A stretch of 32,904 nt of DNA from CAYTCZ01 sp964436315 (GCA_964436315.1 CAYTCZ010000034.1:1-32904), one strand, 5' to 3'. Shown: positions 14,632 to 23,061, counted from the stretch's first letter. Made by a program: numbers and translations. The notes: generated from the letters alone by a model not told the origin.

Positions 14632-15642
14632 GTGAGTGAACGGGTGACAGCGGCAGTTCTCGCACCGGAGGACGACGAACTCGAAGGCTCGCTTCGGCCA
14701 CGGCAGCTCGACGAATTCGTCGGACAGACGCGCATCAAGGAGCAGCTCTCGATTGCGCTCGAGGCGTCAAAGGCCCGGGGCGAGGCCCTGGACCACGTGC
14801 TCCTCGCCGGCCCGCCGGGTCTTGGAAAGACGAGCCTGGCGCACATCGTGCGTGAGGAACTCGGCACCGGGCTTCGATCGGTCGCCGGGCCGGCCGTGGA
14901 GCGGAAGGGCGACATCGCCGCGATCCTTACCTCTCTGGAGGAGCGCGACGTACTGTTCGTCGACGAGATCCATCGACTCGCCCGCGCCGTGGAGGAGATT
15001 CTCTATCCGGCGCTCGAAGACTTCAGGCTCGACATCATCGTCGGACAGGGCCCGGCGGCACGAACGCTGACCATCGACCTGCCAGCCTTCACGCTCATCG
15101 GAGCCACTACGCGAACGGGCTTGCTCACGACTCCTCTCCGTGATCGGTTCGGAATTACATTTCGACTCGACTACTACGCGCCCGAAGAGCTCACAACCAT
15201 CGTCGAGCGATCTGCCAGGATCCTTGGCGTTCAGATCGAGGGGACTGCCTCCGAGGAGATCGCTCGCCGTTCGCGAGGGACTCCCCGGATCGCAAACAGG
15301 ATTCTGCGGCGCGTTCGAGATGTGGCCGAGGTCCGGTACGACGGCATCGTGACCCGTGAGGTCGCGCAGGAGGCGCTCGTGCTCCTGGAGGTAGACGGCG
15401 ATGGCCTCGAGCGAACCGATCGAGATATCCTCGCCGCGATCGCGCACAAGTTCGACGGAGGTCCCGTCGGGGTCTCGACGCTCGCCGTGACCCTGGGAGA
15501 GGAGCCCGACACGATCGAGGACGTGTACGAGCCCTACCTCCTCCAACTCGGGCTCATCCAGCGGACCCCTCGCGGCCGAGTGTTGACGAAGATCGGGAGA
15601 GCCACGATCGGAGCGCCAAGCGGATCGGGAAGCCTCTTCTGA
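14632..15642 (+). CDS. ruvB: Holliday junction branch migration ATPase RuvB
   Basis: RuvB is the hexameric AAA+ motor that drives branch migration with RuvA. The 336-aa protein carries LRPRQLDEFVGQTRIKEQLS near the N-terminus, Walker A LAGPPGLGKTSLAHIV, Walker B VLFVDEIHRL, and sensor 1 in LIGATTRTGLLTTPLRDRFG with the arginine finger region. The C-terminal winged helix contains GGPVGVSTLAVTLGEEPDTI and QLGLIQRTPRGRVLT. The GTG at 14632 is the only sensible start. The length is normal and all motifs are intact. The 287-nt gap to ruvA, with hairpins, suggests its own promoter or attenuated read-through. Confidence 0.97.
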   Translation: MSERVTAAVLAPEDDELEGSLRPRQLDEFVGQTRIKEQLSIALEASKARGEALDHVLLAGPPGLGKTSLAHIVREELGTGLRSVAGPAVERKGDIAAILTSLEERDVLFVDEIHRLARAVEEILYPALEDFRLDIIVGQGPAARTLTIDLPAFTLIGATTRTGLLTTPLRDRFGITFRLDYYAPEELTTIVERSARILGVQIEGTASEEIARRSRGTPRIANRILRRVRDVAEVRYDGIVTREVAQEALVLLEVDGDGLERTDRDILAAIAHKFDGGPVGVSTLAVTLGEEPDTIEDVYEPYLLQLGLIQRTPRGRVLTKIGRATIGAPSGSGSLF

Positions 15643-15657
15643 GCTGAATGTTTGTAG

Positions 15658-16014
15658 ATGCCTGAGCTCTGGACACCCGGTGCTGCAGGCCCGTCACTCG
15701 AAGCCTTCGTCAACCGCCTTCATCGGAAGATCGAAGACTTCATGGTTCGTCGGGGCTGGAACGAGGCCTTCGTCGAGGTCCAGCTCCACGATGGGACGCA
15801 TTTCGCTCTCCACTCGATCTCGGCCGAGCCGGGCTTCGGTCTGGTCACGCTCTGTCCGTATCCCGAAGACGAGGAACGACCCTGGCCGGGACGAGATGCG
15901 AACGATGCCTGTCCACCAGAGGAGATGATCGTCCCGGTCGGCTCGATCATGCGCATCACGTTGCGTGAGCCCGAGGAAGAACGCCGCCTAGGTTTTTCGG
16001 TGCCACGCGAGTAG
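15658..16014 (+). CDS. Hypothetical protein (118 aa)
   Basis: The protein starts MPELWTPGAAGPSLEAFVNR and contains FMVRRGWNEAFVEVQLHDGT, HFALHSISAEPGFGLVTLCP and EEMIVPVGSIMRITLREPEE. It has no membrane segment or signal peptide. The middle (VEVQLHDGTHFALHSISAE) reads like a beta-sheet domain and the SIMRIxL end like the close of a small barrel. I do not recognise the family. It lies 15 nt after ruvB on the same strand and is probably co-transcribed. Converging on it is another unknown gene, with a large hairpin between them. Confidence 0.75.
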   Translation: MPELWTPGAAGPSLEAFVNRLHRKIEDFMVRRGWNEAFVEVQLHDGTHFALHSISAEPGFGLVTLCPYPEDEERPWPGRDANDACPPEEMIVPVGSIMRITLREPEEERRLGFSVPRE

Positions 16015-16047
16015 CGGGTTTCGGCGAGGCCGCAGCCGGGCTAACTG

Positions 16048-16088
16048 GGGCGCGGCGGAGGGCGGCTTTCGCCGCCGGGAGCGCGCCC
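16048..16088. terminator. Large hairpin between two convergent genes
   Basis: The outer stem is GGGCGCG (16048-16054) with CGCGCCC (16082-16088). The inner hairpin is GGCGGC-TTTC-GCCGCC (16061-16076). It sits between convergent genes ending at 16014 and 16105 and could stop transcription from both sides, though it lacks a T-tract. Confidence 0.55.
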
Positions 16089-16104
16089 GTTCAGTGAGCC
16101 CGGG

Positions 16105-16560
16105 CTACCGGCGGAACTGAAGGTCGTGCCAGGACGGAACCGGTGCGAGCTCGAGCAGCGCTCGACCGCCGCGCGGATCCCGGTAGCCGAACTCGGAGAC
16201 CTCCTCGTCCCAGTAGACCTCGAGGAGATCCTCTTTCACGCGATGATCGAGCCAGGCACCGCGGAAAACGAGCTTCCGAAGCCAGTACACGAGCGACTCG
16301 TTGTCGACGAGGGCGATGTCATCCCAGTGGGTGACGACGTAGTCGCCGAGGTTGCTCCGGGGTTCGTCGATCTTCCCCTGTGCGACGAGCTCGACAAGAT
16401 CTGCTGTTTCCACCTCGTCGAGGTCGGTCGAGCCGACGAGTCCGAGCTTGACGACCGCTGCGCTGACGCGCTGCTCGAAATCGAGCTCGTTGAAACCGAA
16501 GCGGTAACCGAGGAATTCAACGATGTAGTCATCGCCCGAGATGTAGTTCGCATCCGGCAC
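16105..16560 (-). CDS. Hypothetical protein (151 aa)
   Basis: This acidic soluble protein starts at GTG (VPDANYISGDDYIVEFLGYR). Its features are FGFNELDFEQRVSAAVVKLG, DLVELVAQGKIDEPRSNLGD, YVVTHWDDIALVDNESLVYW and DLLEVYWDEEVSEFGYRDPR. It has no transmembrane segment and no motif I can assign. On the minus strand the start is preceded by TAACCT and then GGAGGAC, so it has both a -10-like box at leaderless spacing and a ribosome-site-like sequence. It is divergent from recJ and convergent with the 118-aa gene. Codon use matches its neighbours, so I take it as a real gene. Confidence 0.75.
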   Translation of the reverse strand: MPDANYISGDDYIVEFLGYRFGFNELDFEQRVSAAVVKLGLVGSTDLDEVETADLVELVAQGKIDEPRSNLGDYVVTHWDDIALVDNESLVYWLRKLVFRGAWLDHRVKEDLLEVYWDEEVSEFGYRDPRGGRALLELAPVPSWHDLQFRR

Positions 16561-16567
16561 GTCCTCC

Positions 16568-16573
16568 AGGTTA
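16568..16573 (-). promoter_or_regulatory. -10-like box TAACCT before the 151-aa gene
   Basis: On the minus strand TAACCT is followed by GGAGGAC (7 nt) and the GTG at 16560. The -10 box at leaderless spacing coexists with a ribosome-site-like GGAGG. Confidence 0.4.
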
Positions 16574-16700
16574 TCGCGGCATCAGTCTGGAGAAAACCCC
16601 ACTTTCGCCGAGTGTGGCGGCTCTGAAACGGGATGTCCTCTCGGCGTCAAGGTCTGCTTCGACCTCGACGAGTATCCGCCGTGCCGTCCGAGCCGGGTCG

Positions 16701-16706
16701 TAGCGT
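16701..16706 (+). promoter_or_regulatory. -10 box TAGCGT of leaderless recJ
   Basis: TAGCGT, 7 nt (GAAAGAA), then ATG at 16714. It supports that ATG over the in-frame ATG at 16633. Confidence 0.55.
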
Positions 16707-16713
16707 GAAAGAA

Positions 16714-18588
16714 ATGAACGAGGGCACGTGGACGCTTGAACCGTGTCCTCGCCAGGACGTCCAGACACTCGTCAGCGAGCTCGGGATCCGAGAGACGACG
16801 GCGACAGTACTCGTCCGGCGCGGATACACGGACGCGGGGGAGGCCCGGGCATTCCTTGCTGCCGAGCCACCCGACCATCCCCCCGGGACCCTCGGGGCGA
16901 TGGCGGAAGCGTGCGAAGTGATCAAGCGTGTCGTCGCCGACGACTTGCCAATCGTCGTTCATGGCGACTACGACGCCGATGGCATCTGCGCGACCGTGCT
17001 CGCGGTGCTCGTGCTCCGAGAGCTTGGCGCAGACGTCCGTTGGCATCTTCCTAGTCGCTTCGAAGAGGGCTACGGCGTTGCCCGAGAGACACTTGCTCGA
17101 CTCTCCGAGGAGGCTGCGGGGCTCGTCCTAACGGTCGACTGTGGGATCAGCGCGGTGGAGGAGGTGAAATACGCGAAATCGCTCGGTCTCGATGTGATCG
17201 TGACCGACCATCACCGTCCAGGAGACACGCTTCCAGGCTGTCCGCTTGTCGTCACACAACCGTCTGACTATCCGTTCCCAGAGCTCTGTGGCACCGGCGT
17301 GGTCTACAAGCTCGGCGAGGCTCTGCTCGGTAGAGACCGAATGCACGAGCATGTTGATCTCGTCGCAATCGCCACGGTCGCGGACGTCGTTCCATTGCTC
17401 GACGAAAACCGCGCCTTCGTGGCAGCTGGGCTTCGACGTCTTGCGCGAACGTCGAAGCCGGGTCTCCGGGCGCTGATGAAAGCGTCGCGCGTCGATCCCG
17501 CGCGGGTCGACGCGGGAGCAATCGGCTTCCGCATAGCGCCACGTATCAACGCGTCGGGACGCCTCGGTCATCCGGCAGTGGCGCTCGAGCTCCTTCTGTC
17601 AAATGACGAGGTGGAGGCCGAGCGGCTCGCGGCGAGACTCGAGCAACTCAACCGCGATCGACAGGCCATCGAAGATCGCATCCTCCACGAGGCCCTTGAG
17701 CAGATCGACGCTCGGCCCGCGGAACGCACGAGGGCGCGAGCCTACGTCCTTTCAAGCCAGGACTGGCACCGCGGCGTTATCGGGGTCGTCGCTTCGCGCC
17801 TGGTCGAGCGATTCCATCGGCCGGTCATCCTGATTGCAGGCTCTGAGGAAGAGTGGACCGGCTCCGGAAGATCGATTCCAGCGTTCGATCTGCATCGGGG
17901 CTTGCGCGAATGCTCGTCTCACCTCGAGCGGTGGGGGGGACATCGCGCTGCCGCCGGCCTCTCGATCAGACCGGAGCACATCGACGAGTTCACGGCTGCT
18001 TTCCAGGCGCATGCGAATTCCGTGCTCAGCGACGATGACCTAACTCCGCTCACGAGAGTTGACGCCGTCGTTCACGGCAGCGAGTTGACCCTCGATCTCT
18101 GCGATGAGCTGGAACAGCTCGCGCCGTTCGGATTCGGCAATCCGGGCGTCACCCTCCTTGCGATCGGATGCACCCTGTCGGACCTCACCGCCGTCGGCGA
18201 AGGGAAGCACCTGCGGCTGGCGATCCACGCCAACGGCGTTCGATCCTCGGGCATTGCGTTCGGGCAAGGGTCTCGTCTCGATCGCTATCGGCGACCCGGC
18301 TCGTACGACGTCGCCTTCCGGCTGGGCGCGAACGAGTGGAACGGGACCGTCGCGCCGCAACTCCTCGTGAAACGTATCTTCGAGACACCCGAGGAGTACC
18401 AAGTCCTCCGAGATCGACTCGTCGCAGAATGGCAGGCGGGGGAGAACGCCTGGAGTCCGGAGTCGAGGGCGGTCTTTACCGAACTCGGCCTGCTCGGGAG
18501 GCCCGATCGCTGGCGCCCGCTGGTCGAATCCGAGACCTTCCGGCGGCTCATCGCCGCTTCCGACGACGAGGTGCTTCGCGCGGCCTGA
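16714..18588 (+). CDS. recJ: Single-stranded-DNA-specific exonuclease RecJ
   Basis: RecJ degrades ssDNA 5'-to-3' in recombination and mismatch/base-excision repair. The 624-aa protein has the DHH phosphoesterase motifs: VVHGDYDADGICATVL (about 80-95), LTVDCGIS, VIVTDHHRPGD (about 160-170) and a later catalytic Asp region LVAIATVADVVPLLDENR. The DHHA1 domain has GGHRAAAGLSI (about 408-418), and the C-terminal OB-type region contains LEQLAPFGFGNPGVTLLAIG. The Mn2+-binding residues are present. I start it at 16714 because upstream codons (from 16633) are arginine/serine-rich and a leaderless-type promoter abuts this ATG. It is slightly longer than minimal RecJ, with extra C-terminal sequence. 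Confidence 0.95.
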   Translation: MNEGTWTLEPCPRQDVQTLVSELGIRETTATVLVRRGYTDAGEARAFLAAEPPDHPPGTLGAMAEACEVIKRVVADDLPIVVHGDYDADGICATVLAVLVLRELGADVRWHLPSRFEEGYGVARETLARLSEEAAGLVLTVDCGISAVEEVKYAKSLGLDVIVTDHHRPGDTLPGCPLVVTQPSDYPFPELCGTGVVYKLGEALLGRDRMHEHVDLVAIATVADVVPLLDENRAFVAAGLRRLARTSKPGLRALMKASRVDPARVDAGAIGFRIAPRINASGRLGHPAVALELLLSNDEVEAERLAARLEQLNRDRQAIEDRILHEALEQIDARPAERTRARAYVLSSQDWHRGVIGVVASRLVERFHRPVILIAGSEEEWTGSGRSIPAFDLHRGLRECSSHLERWGGHRAAAGLSIRPEHIDEFTAAFQAHANSVLSDDDLTPLTRVDAVVHGSELTLDLCDELEQLAPFGFGNPGVTLLAIGCTLSDLTAVGEGKHLRLAIHANGVRSSGIAFGQGSRLDRYRRPGSYDVAFRLGANEWNGTVAPQLLVKRIFETPEEYQVLRDRLVAEWQAGENAWSPESRAVFTELGLLGRPDRWRPLVESETFRRLIAASDDEVLRAA

Positions 18589-18668
18589 AAGGCTGCGGCA
18601 GCTGCCACCGCTCCGCGTAAGGCTCGGCCCTCTTCTTCGCAAAACCGTTCGGTTGTGCGAGGACGGCT

Positions 18669-18998
18669 TTGTTGACCGACCTCGAACGACTCCGAAAGGC
18701 TGAGCTTCGAGGGGTTAGAGCAGATAACGACGTACTCGCCTGGCTCGTTCAGGAGCACGGGCTCGTCCTGCGAGGCTCCCTGTCCGACGACTAGGGTCGT
18801 TCCCTTGAGCTCGACACTCTCGGGCCGTTCGATGCGCAGGCCCTGCGCTTGCCTTTCATTGTCTTCGTCGACCCTGGCCCGCATCTCTTCATACGTCAGT
18901 TCGGAGGTTCGGAAGCTGCCTCCTCCCTTGCTTGTGGCGATGCGGTGAACCCACGCTCTCCGTCGGATCTCCGGGCGCTGTCTGCTGGGGCTTGTCAA
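18669..18998 (-). other. Possible gene or gene remnant, unknown function
   Basis: On the minus strand a frame from a TTG at 18998 contains ELTYEEMRARVDEDNERQAQ, RIERPESVELKGTTLVVGQG and QDEPVLLNEPGEYVVICSNP, then SKLSLSESFEVGQQS: balanced, protein-like text with beta-strand character. Beyond about 18669 it turns into Arg/Ala-rich sequence and would run antisense into recJ as far as 18285, so the true end is unclear and a frameshift is possible. I do not recognise the family. Nothing else is supported in 18589-19107. Confidence 0.3.
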
Positions 18999-19107
18999 CG
19001 AGCGGCCGGAGAAAACTGGGAGAAAAGCCTGCTGACGGATATCGCCGTGAAACCCTGCGTAGGTGCTACTTCTGACATCTGGGGGGTCTATTAGCTACAC
19101 GCGAAAG

Positions 19108-19113
19108 TACAAT
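19108..19113 (+). promoter_or_regulatory. -10 box TACAAT of leaderless rel
   Basis: TACAAT, 6 nt, then ATG at 19120. It is close to the sigma70 consensus TATAAT and is the best such box in the window. Confidence 0.65.
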
Positions 19114-19119
19114 TAGTCC

Positions 19120-21333
19120 ATGACGCACGTTGTCGAGCGAAGCGCCGCCGGGCGGCATCCGGAGCTGATTCAGTCGCTCCTCGCCCAGGTTCGGGTGTAC
19201 AACCCAGATGCCGATCTCGAATTGATCGAGCGGGCGTTCAACTATGCGGCCGAGGCCCACGACGGCCAGTATCGGCGGAGCGGACAGGACTTCATCCACC
19301 ATCCAGTTGGCGCCGCCGAGATCCTGGCCGAGTTCCGTCTCGACGATGCAACGCTCGCCGCCGTTCTCCTCCACGACGTCGTTGAAGACACTCCGCGAAC
19401 ACTCGAAGACGTCGCGGATGAGTTCGGGGACGAGATCACCTCGCTGGTCGAGGGGGTTACAAAGCTGACCCGAATCCAGTTCTCCAGTCGCGAGGAAGCC
19501 CAGGCTGAGAACTATCGCAAGATGATTGTCGCGATGGCGCAAGACATTCGCGTCATCCTGATCAAGCTGGCGGACCGGCTGCACAACATGCGGACGATCG
19601 AGTACCTGGGCAAGCAGAAGCAGAACCAGAAGGCGCGCGAGACGCTCGACGTTTACGCACCGTTGGCCCACCGCCTTGGTATCCACACCGTCAAGTGGCA
19701 ACTCGAGGATCTCGCGTTCCAGATCCTGCACCCGCGCAAGTACTCCGAGATTCAGGCCATGGTCAACGAGCGACGGGCCGACCGTGAGAAGTTCGTTCGC
19801 GAGGCGGGCGAGATTCTCGAGGCCGAACTCGACAAGCTCGGCATCCTTGCCGAGATCTCAGGTCGCGCGAAGCACTTCTACTCGATCTACGAGAAGATGG
19901 CCAAGCAGGGCAAGGAGTTCAACGAGATCTACGACCTCACGGCGATGCGCGTCATCGTGCAGGAGGAAAACAAGGACGGCGAGCGCGACTGCTACGGGGC
20001 GCTGGGCGTCATCCACTCGCTGTGGAAGCCGATGCCGGGTCGCTTCAAGGACTACATCGCCATGCCGAAGTTCAACATGTACCAGTCCCTCCACACGACC
20101 GTGATCGGGCCCGAGGGGAGACCGCTCGAGATCCAGGTCAGGACTCGGGAGATGCACGAGACGGCCGAACTCGGGATCGCGGCTCACTGGCTCTACAAGG
20201 ACGGCAAGGCCATCAGGGATGACGAGGAGCGCACTGCCTGGCTCCGACAGCTGATGGATTGGCAGCAGGAGGAGACCGACCCGGGCGAGTTCATGAAGAG
20301 CTTCCGGACCGACCTCTTCGACGACGAGGTCTACGTCTTCACGCCGCAGGGAGACGTGAAGAGTCTGCCGGTTGGCTCCACTCCCATCGACTTCGCCTAC
20401 GCCGTCCACACGGACGTGGGCCATCGCACGGTCGGTGCCAAGGTCAATGGACGGATCGTGCCCCTTCACTATCGGCTGCGCAGCGGCGACATCGTCGAGG
20501 TTCTCACCTCGAAGCAGGCGGGTCGTGGCCCCTCTCGCGACTGGCTCTCGCTCGTCGAGTCCGGAAGGGCGCGCAACAAGATTCGGCAATGGTTCAGCCG
20601 GGAAACGCGTGAGGACACGGAGCAGCGAGGGAGGGAATCGCTCGAAAACGCGTTGAAACAGCAAAACCTGCCCTACCGCAAGATCGCTGGATCAGCTGTC
20701 CTTGCTGAGATCATCCGTGAGATGGGTTTCAAGAAAGCCGAGGACTTCTACCTTGCGCTCGGCTCAGGGAAGATCCAGGTCTCCCAGGTCGTCAACAAAG
20801 TCCTCCACCGGCTCAAGACCGCGGAGGTCGCCGAGGAAGAGCGGCTCCCTGTCAAGCCGAAGGCCCGTGATGCAGTCGCCTCGCAGAACTTCGGCATCCA
20901 CGTTCCCGGTGTCGAGGACGTACTCGTCCGCCTAGCGAAGTGCTGTCACCCGGTGCCCGGCGATGAGATCGTCGGCTACATCTCCCTCGGGAAAGGCATC
21001 ACCATCCATCGAGATGACTGCCCGAACGTCAAAGCGTTGATGAAGAATCCGGAGCGATTCACTCCGGTCGAGTGGGACGGCGGTGCAACGCAGAGTTTTC
21101 GGGTTCATATCGCCGTCGACTCCTGGGATCGGCCGCGGCTTCTCGAGGACGTCGCGAGGACCTTCGCCGAGCACGGGACGAACATCGTCGAGTACGGCGG
21201 TCACACGGAAGATCAGATGGCGAAGAACTGGTACGTCGCCGAGGTCGGCGACACCAAGGCACTTCGCTCCCTGCTGACCAGTCTCCGCAACATCGAGTCG
21301 GTCTTCGACGCGTACCGCGTTACCCCCTCGTAG
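19120..21333 (+). CDS. rel: Bifunctional (p)ppGpp synthetase/hydrolase (RelA/SpoT family)
   Basis: Rel makes (p)ppGpp from GTP/GDP and ATP on starvation and hydrolyses it otherwise. The 737-aa protein has an N-terminal HD hydrolase domain (IHHPVGAAEIL, LLHDVVEDTPRTL with His85-Asp86, DRLHNMRTIEYLGK), then the synthetase domain with GRFKDYIAMPKFNMYQSLHT (about 307-326). The RFKD signature is that of bifunctional enzymes rather than monofunctional RelA. A TGS domain (VYVFTPQGDVKSLPVGSTPI), a zinc-finger/helical region (LAKCCHPVPGDEIVGYISLG) and a C-terminal ACT domain (FRVHIAVDSWDRPRLLEDVA) follow. All domains are present at the usual length. A near-consensus -10 box sits 6 nt before the ATG. 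Confidence 0.97.
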   Translation: MTHVVERSAAGRHPELIQSLLAQVRVYNPDADLELIERAFNYAAEAHDGQYRRSGQDFIHHPVGAAEILAEFRLDDATLAAVLLHDVVEDTPRTLEDVADEFGDEITSLVEGVTKLTRIQFSSREEAQAENYRKMIVAMAQDIRVILIKLADRLHNMRTIEYLGKQKQNQKARETLDVYAPLAHRLGIHTVKWQLEDLAFQILHPRKYSEIQAMVNERRADREKFVREAGEILEAELDKLGILAEISGRAKHFYSIYEKMAKQGKEFNEIYDLTAMRVIVQEENKDGERDCYGALGVIHSLWKPMPGRFKDYIAMPKFNMYQSLHTTVIGPEGRPLEIQVRTREMHETAELGIAAHWLYKDGKAIRDDEERTAWLRQLMDWQQEETDPGEFMKSFRTDLFDDEVYVFTPQGDVKSLPVGSTPIDFAYAVHTDVGHRTVGAKVNGRIVPLHYRLRSGDIVEVLTSKQAGRGPSRDWLSLVESGRARNKIRQWFSRETREDTEQRGRESLENALKQQNLPYRKIAGSAVLAEIIREMGFKKAEDFYLALGSGKIQVSQVVNKVLHRLKTAEVAEEERLPVKPKARDAVASQNFGIHVPGVEDVLVRLAKCCHPVPGDEIVGYISLGKGITIHRDDCPNVKALMKNPERFTPVEWDGGATQSFRVHIAVDSWDRPRLLEDVARTFAEHGTNIVEYGGHTEDQMAKNWYVAEVGDTKALRSLLTSLRNIESVFDAYRVTPS

Positions 21334-21365
21334 TACTTCCCGACCGCGACCACGCATTCGCTCGG

Positions 21366-21371
21366 TAGAGT
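21366..21371 (+). promoter_or_regulatory. -10 box TAGAGT of the leaderless coiled-coil gene
   Basis: TAGAGT, 6 nt, then GTG at 21378. Confidence 0.55.
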
Positions 21372-21377
21372 CCTGAC

Positions 21378-22073
21378 GTGGATCGTGCGCTTGACTATCT
21401 GGCCGAGCTCGAGCGCGAGGACGCCCGGATCGCCGGAGAGATGAGCACACTCGACGAGCTTGCAGGCCGGGCCGAAGCGGTCAGGTCGCGAGCCGGAGAG
21501 CTGTCGGATTTTCTCGGACGACTCCCGCATGAGCGAGCCCGCGTCGGTGATGAGGTGAGTCAGGCCGAGAGAGACGTTGCGGAGGCTGAGTCGGCTCACG
21601 AGCAGGCGCAGGCGGAGCTCACCGTCGCGGAGGGGGAAAGCAACGAAGAGCGGCTTGCCTCTGCGAGGCGATTCGAGCGCCGAACGAGAGACATACTCGC
21701 CGTCGCGAAGAGGAAGAGAGATCAGGCTCGCGAAACCGAGCAGGATCTCGATCGGAAGGCCGCCGATGTTATGGACGAGGTTCCGGTGCTCGTGGGGCGT
21801 GCCGAGCGACTGAGTCAGGAGCTGTCTTCCAGTGCCAGGGTGTCAGCCGAGCTCGCAGAGGGCTCGCCAGGCAGTCTCGCCGACGTCGGACCGTGGGGTC
21901 GGCAAGCCCAGGCGGCCATACTCGTCGCGCGAGCCGGGTTGGCCACAGAGCAGGACTCGATCGTGCGACAAGCGAACGAGATCGGCAGCGCGGTTCTCGG
22001 CGAGTCAATGGGCGCTGCGAGCGCATCGACGGTGGCTCGCCGCGTTGAGTCTGCAAGCGGTCGGCCTGTCTGA
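21378..22073 (+). CDS. Coiled-coil protein (231 aa)
   Basis: The protein is nearly all charged alpha-helix. It starts at GTG (VDRALDYLAELEREDARIAG) and has heptad-like stretches through AGRAEAVRSRAGELSDFLGR, QAERDVAEAESAHEQAQAEL and LASARRFERRTRDILAVAKR to about residue 150. A looser Ala/Ser-rich tail follows. It has no signal peptide or membrane segment. The layout (antiparallel coiled coil) resembles zinc-ribbon/coiled-coil proteins of the CT398 type, but no zinc-ribbon cysteines are present. The function is unknown; a scaffold or DNA-associated role would be a guess. It stands 44 nt after rel with its own leaderless-type promoter and converges with the GAF gene 7 nt away. Confidence 0.8.
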   Translation: MDRALDYLAELEREDARIAGEMSTLDELAGRAEAVRSRAGELSDFLGRLPHERARVGDEVSQAERDVAEAESAHEQAQAELTVAEGESNEERLASARRFERRTRDILAVAKRKRDQARETEQDLDRKAADVMDEVPVLVGRAERLSQELSSSARVSAELAEGSPGSLADVGPWGRQAQAAILVARAGLATEQDSIVRQANEIGSAVLGESMGAASASTVARRVESASGRPV

Positions 22074-22080
22074 CAGACCC

Positions 22081-22590
22081 TTACGCGTCGTCTGACCAGC
22101 TCTGCCCGCCCGTGTCCCAGCCGACGAGGGCGTGTGCTGAGACGAGCGTTGCGACCCGCTCGAGGAAAGTCGCGTCGGCGGCTGTGAACGCGGCCTCGAA
22201 ATCGGAGTCGATGTCGATTTCGCCAACGACGTGACCCTCGTAGACGATTGGAACGACGATCTCGCTCCGCGTCTCCGGGAAGCAGGCCAGGTAGCGATCG
22301 TCGGAGTGCACATCGTCGACGATCTCGGTCCGTCCGCTCGCGGCCGCCGCTCCGCAGATGCCTCGGCCGATTGGGATCCTGGTGTGTTCCGTCGATTTTG
22401 CTCCTTGCCAAGGCCCGAGAACGAGCTCATCGCCTTCAACGAAGTAGATGCCGACCCACGAGTAGTGATCGAAACGCTCGTGCAGGATCTGGACCGTCTC
22501 GCGCAGGACCTCGTCCGCCTCCGGCTCGCGATTGATGATGCGGTCGACCGCGTCGAGCGCTCCCCGATGATCGTCGTTCTGGATGGTCAT
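22081..22590 (-). CDS. GAF-domain protein, free methionine-R-sulfoxide reductase-like
   Basis: I start it at the ATG at 22590 (MTIQNDDHRGALDAVDRIIN), which gives 169 aa. It has a GAF fold with HERFDHYSWVGIYFVEGDEL, the fRMsr-like pair IPIGRGICGAAAASGRTEIV and DDRYLACFPETRSEIVVPIV, and the strand GHVVGEIDIDSDFEAAFTAA. fRMsr enzymes reduce free Met-R-sulfoxide using cysteines. The cysteines equivalent to the GRGVCG and HIACD positions are present, but the other one (before VRIP in E. coli) is replaced by Thr (HTRIP). So it is either a reductase with a simpler Cys relay or a non-catalytic GAF sensor. It is last in the HIT-mutase-thioesterase-GAF operon, 5 nt after the thioesterase. Confidence 0.85.
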   Translation of the reverse strand: MTIQNDDHRGALDAVDRIINREPEADEVLRETVQILHERFDHYSWVGIYFVEGDELVLGPWQGAKSTEHTRIPIGRGICGAAAASGRTEIVDDVHSDDRYLACFPETRSEIVVPIVYEGHVVGEIDIDSDFEAAFTAADATFLERVATLVSAHALVGWDTGGQSWSDDA

Positions 22591-22595
22591 CGGGG

Positions 22596-23057
22596 TCAGG
22601 CCTCGGCCAGGTTCCCGCCCTCGAAATCGGCGACCGACTGACGGTACGTCTGCGGTATTGGTGTCGGTCGCCGCGCCGCGATGTCGACCAGGACGAGCGC
22701 CTGCTCGGCTCGGCACATCAAGAGGTCGTCGACGATGCGGTACGCCGCACACTCGCTCGTGACACTGGTCGTGCCGATGCGTTTCGTGCGGATGAAGATC
22801 TCGAGCAAGTCGTCGAAGACAGCCGGGGCTTCGTAGACGACGTTCGAAGCCCGCATGACGAACTCGTGCTCGCCCCGTCCCATCCCGAAGAGATTGAGGT
22901 GGCGATGGTATTCGACCCGGGCGTTGTCGAAGTACGGGAGATAGCGACCGTAGTAAACGATCCCCTGCGCGTCGGTGTCAGAGAACCAGACGCGCGCGAA
23001 GGCCGAGAACTTGAACGGCGGCTTTCGGTCGGTCGGTTCGGCGAGCTTGACGGGCAT
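22596..23057 (-). CDS. Acyl-CoA thioesterase, hot-dog fold (4HBT/YbgC-like)
   Basis: The 153-aa hot-dog protein contains FARVWFSDTDAQGIVYYGRY then LPYFDNARVEYHRHLNL. This is the 4-hydroxybenzoyl-CoA thioesterase pattern with the catalytic Asp in DTDAQGIVYYGRY. The core helix and strands continue in VVYEAPAVFDDLLEIFIRTK and SVTSECAAYRIVDDLLMCRA. Such enzymes hydrolyse acyl-CoA or related thioesters in the cytoplasm; the chain specificity cannot be told. It lies 4 nt after the phosphohexomutase stop and 5 nt before the GAF gene, so it is clearly operonic. No -10 box is seen before it. Confidence 0.88.
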   Translation of the reverse strand: MPVKLAEPTDRKPPFKFSAFARVWFSDTDAQGIVYYGRYLPYFDNARVEYHRHLNLFGMGRGEHEFVMRASNVVYEAPAVFDDLLEIFIRTKRIGTTSVTSECAAYRIVDDLLMCRAEQALVLVDIAARRPTPIPQTYRQSVADFEGGNLAEA

Positions 23058-23061
23058 GTGG

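Noticed and set aside
21769..22439. Minus-strand frames opposite the coiled-coil and GAF genes
   Set aside because: Shadow composition; the true genes on each strand are clear and converge at 22073/22081.
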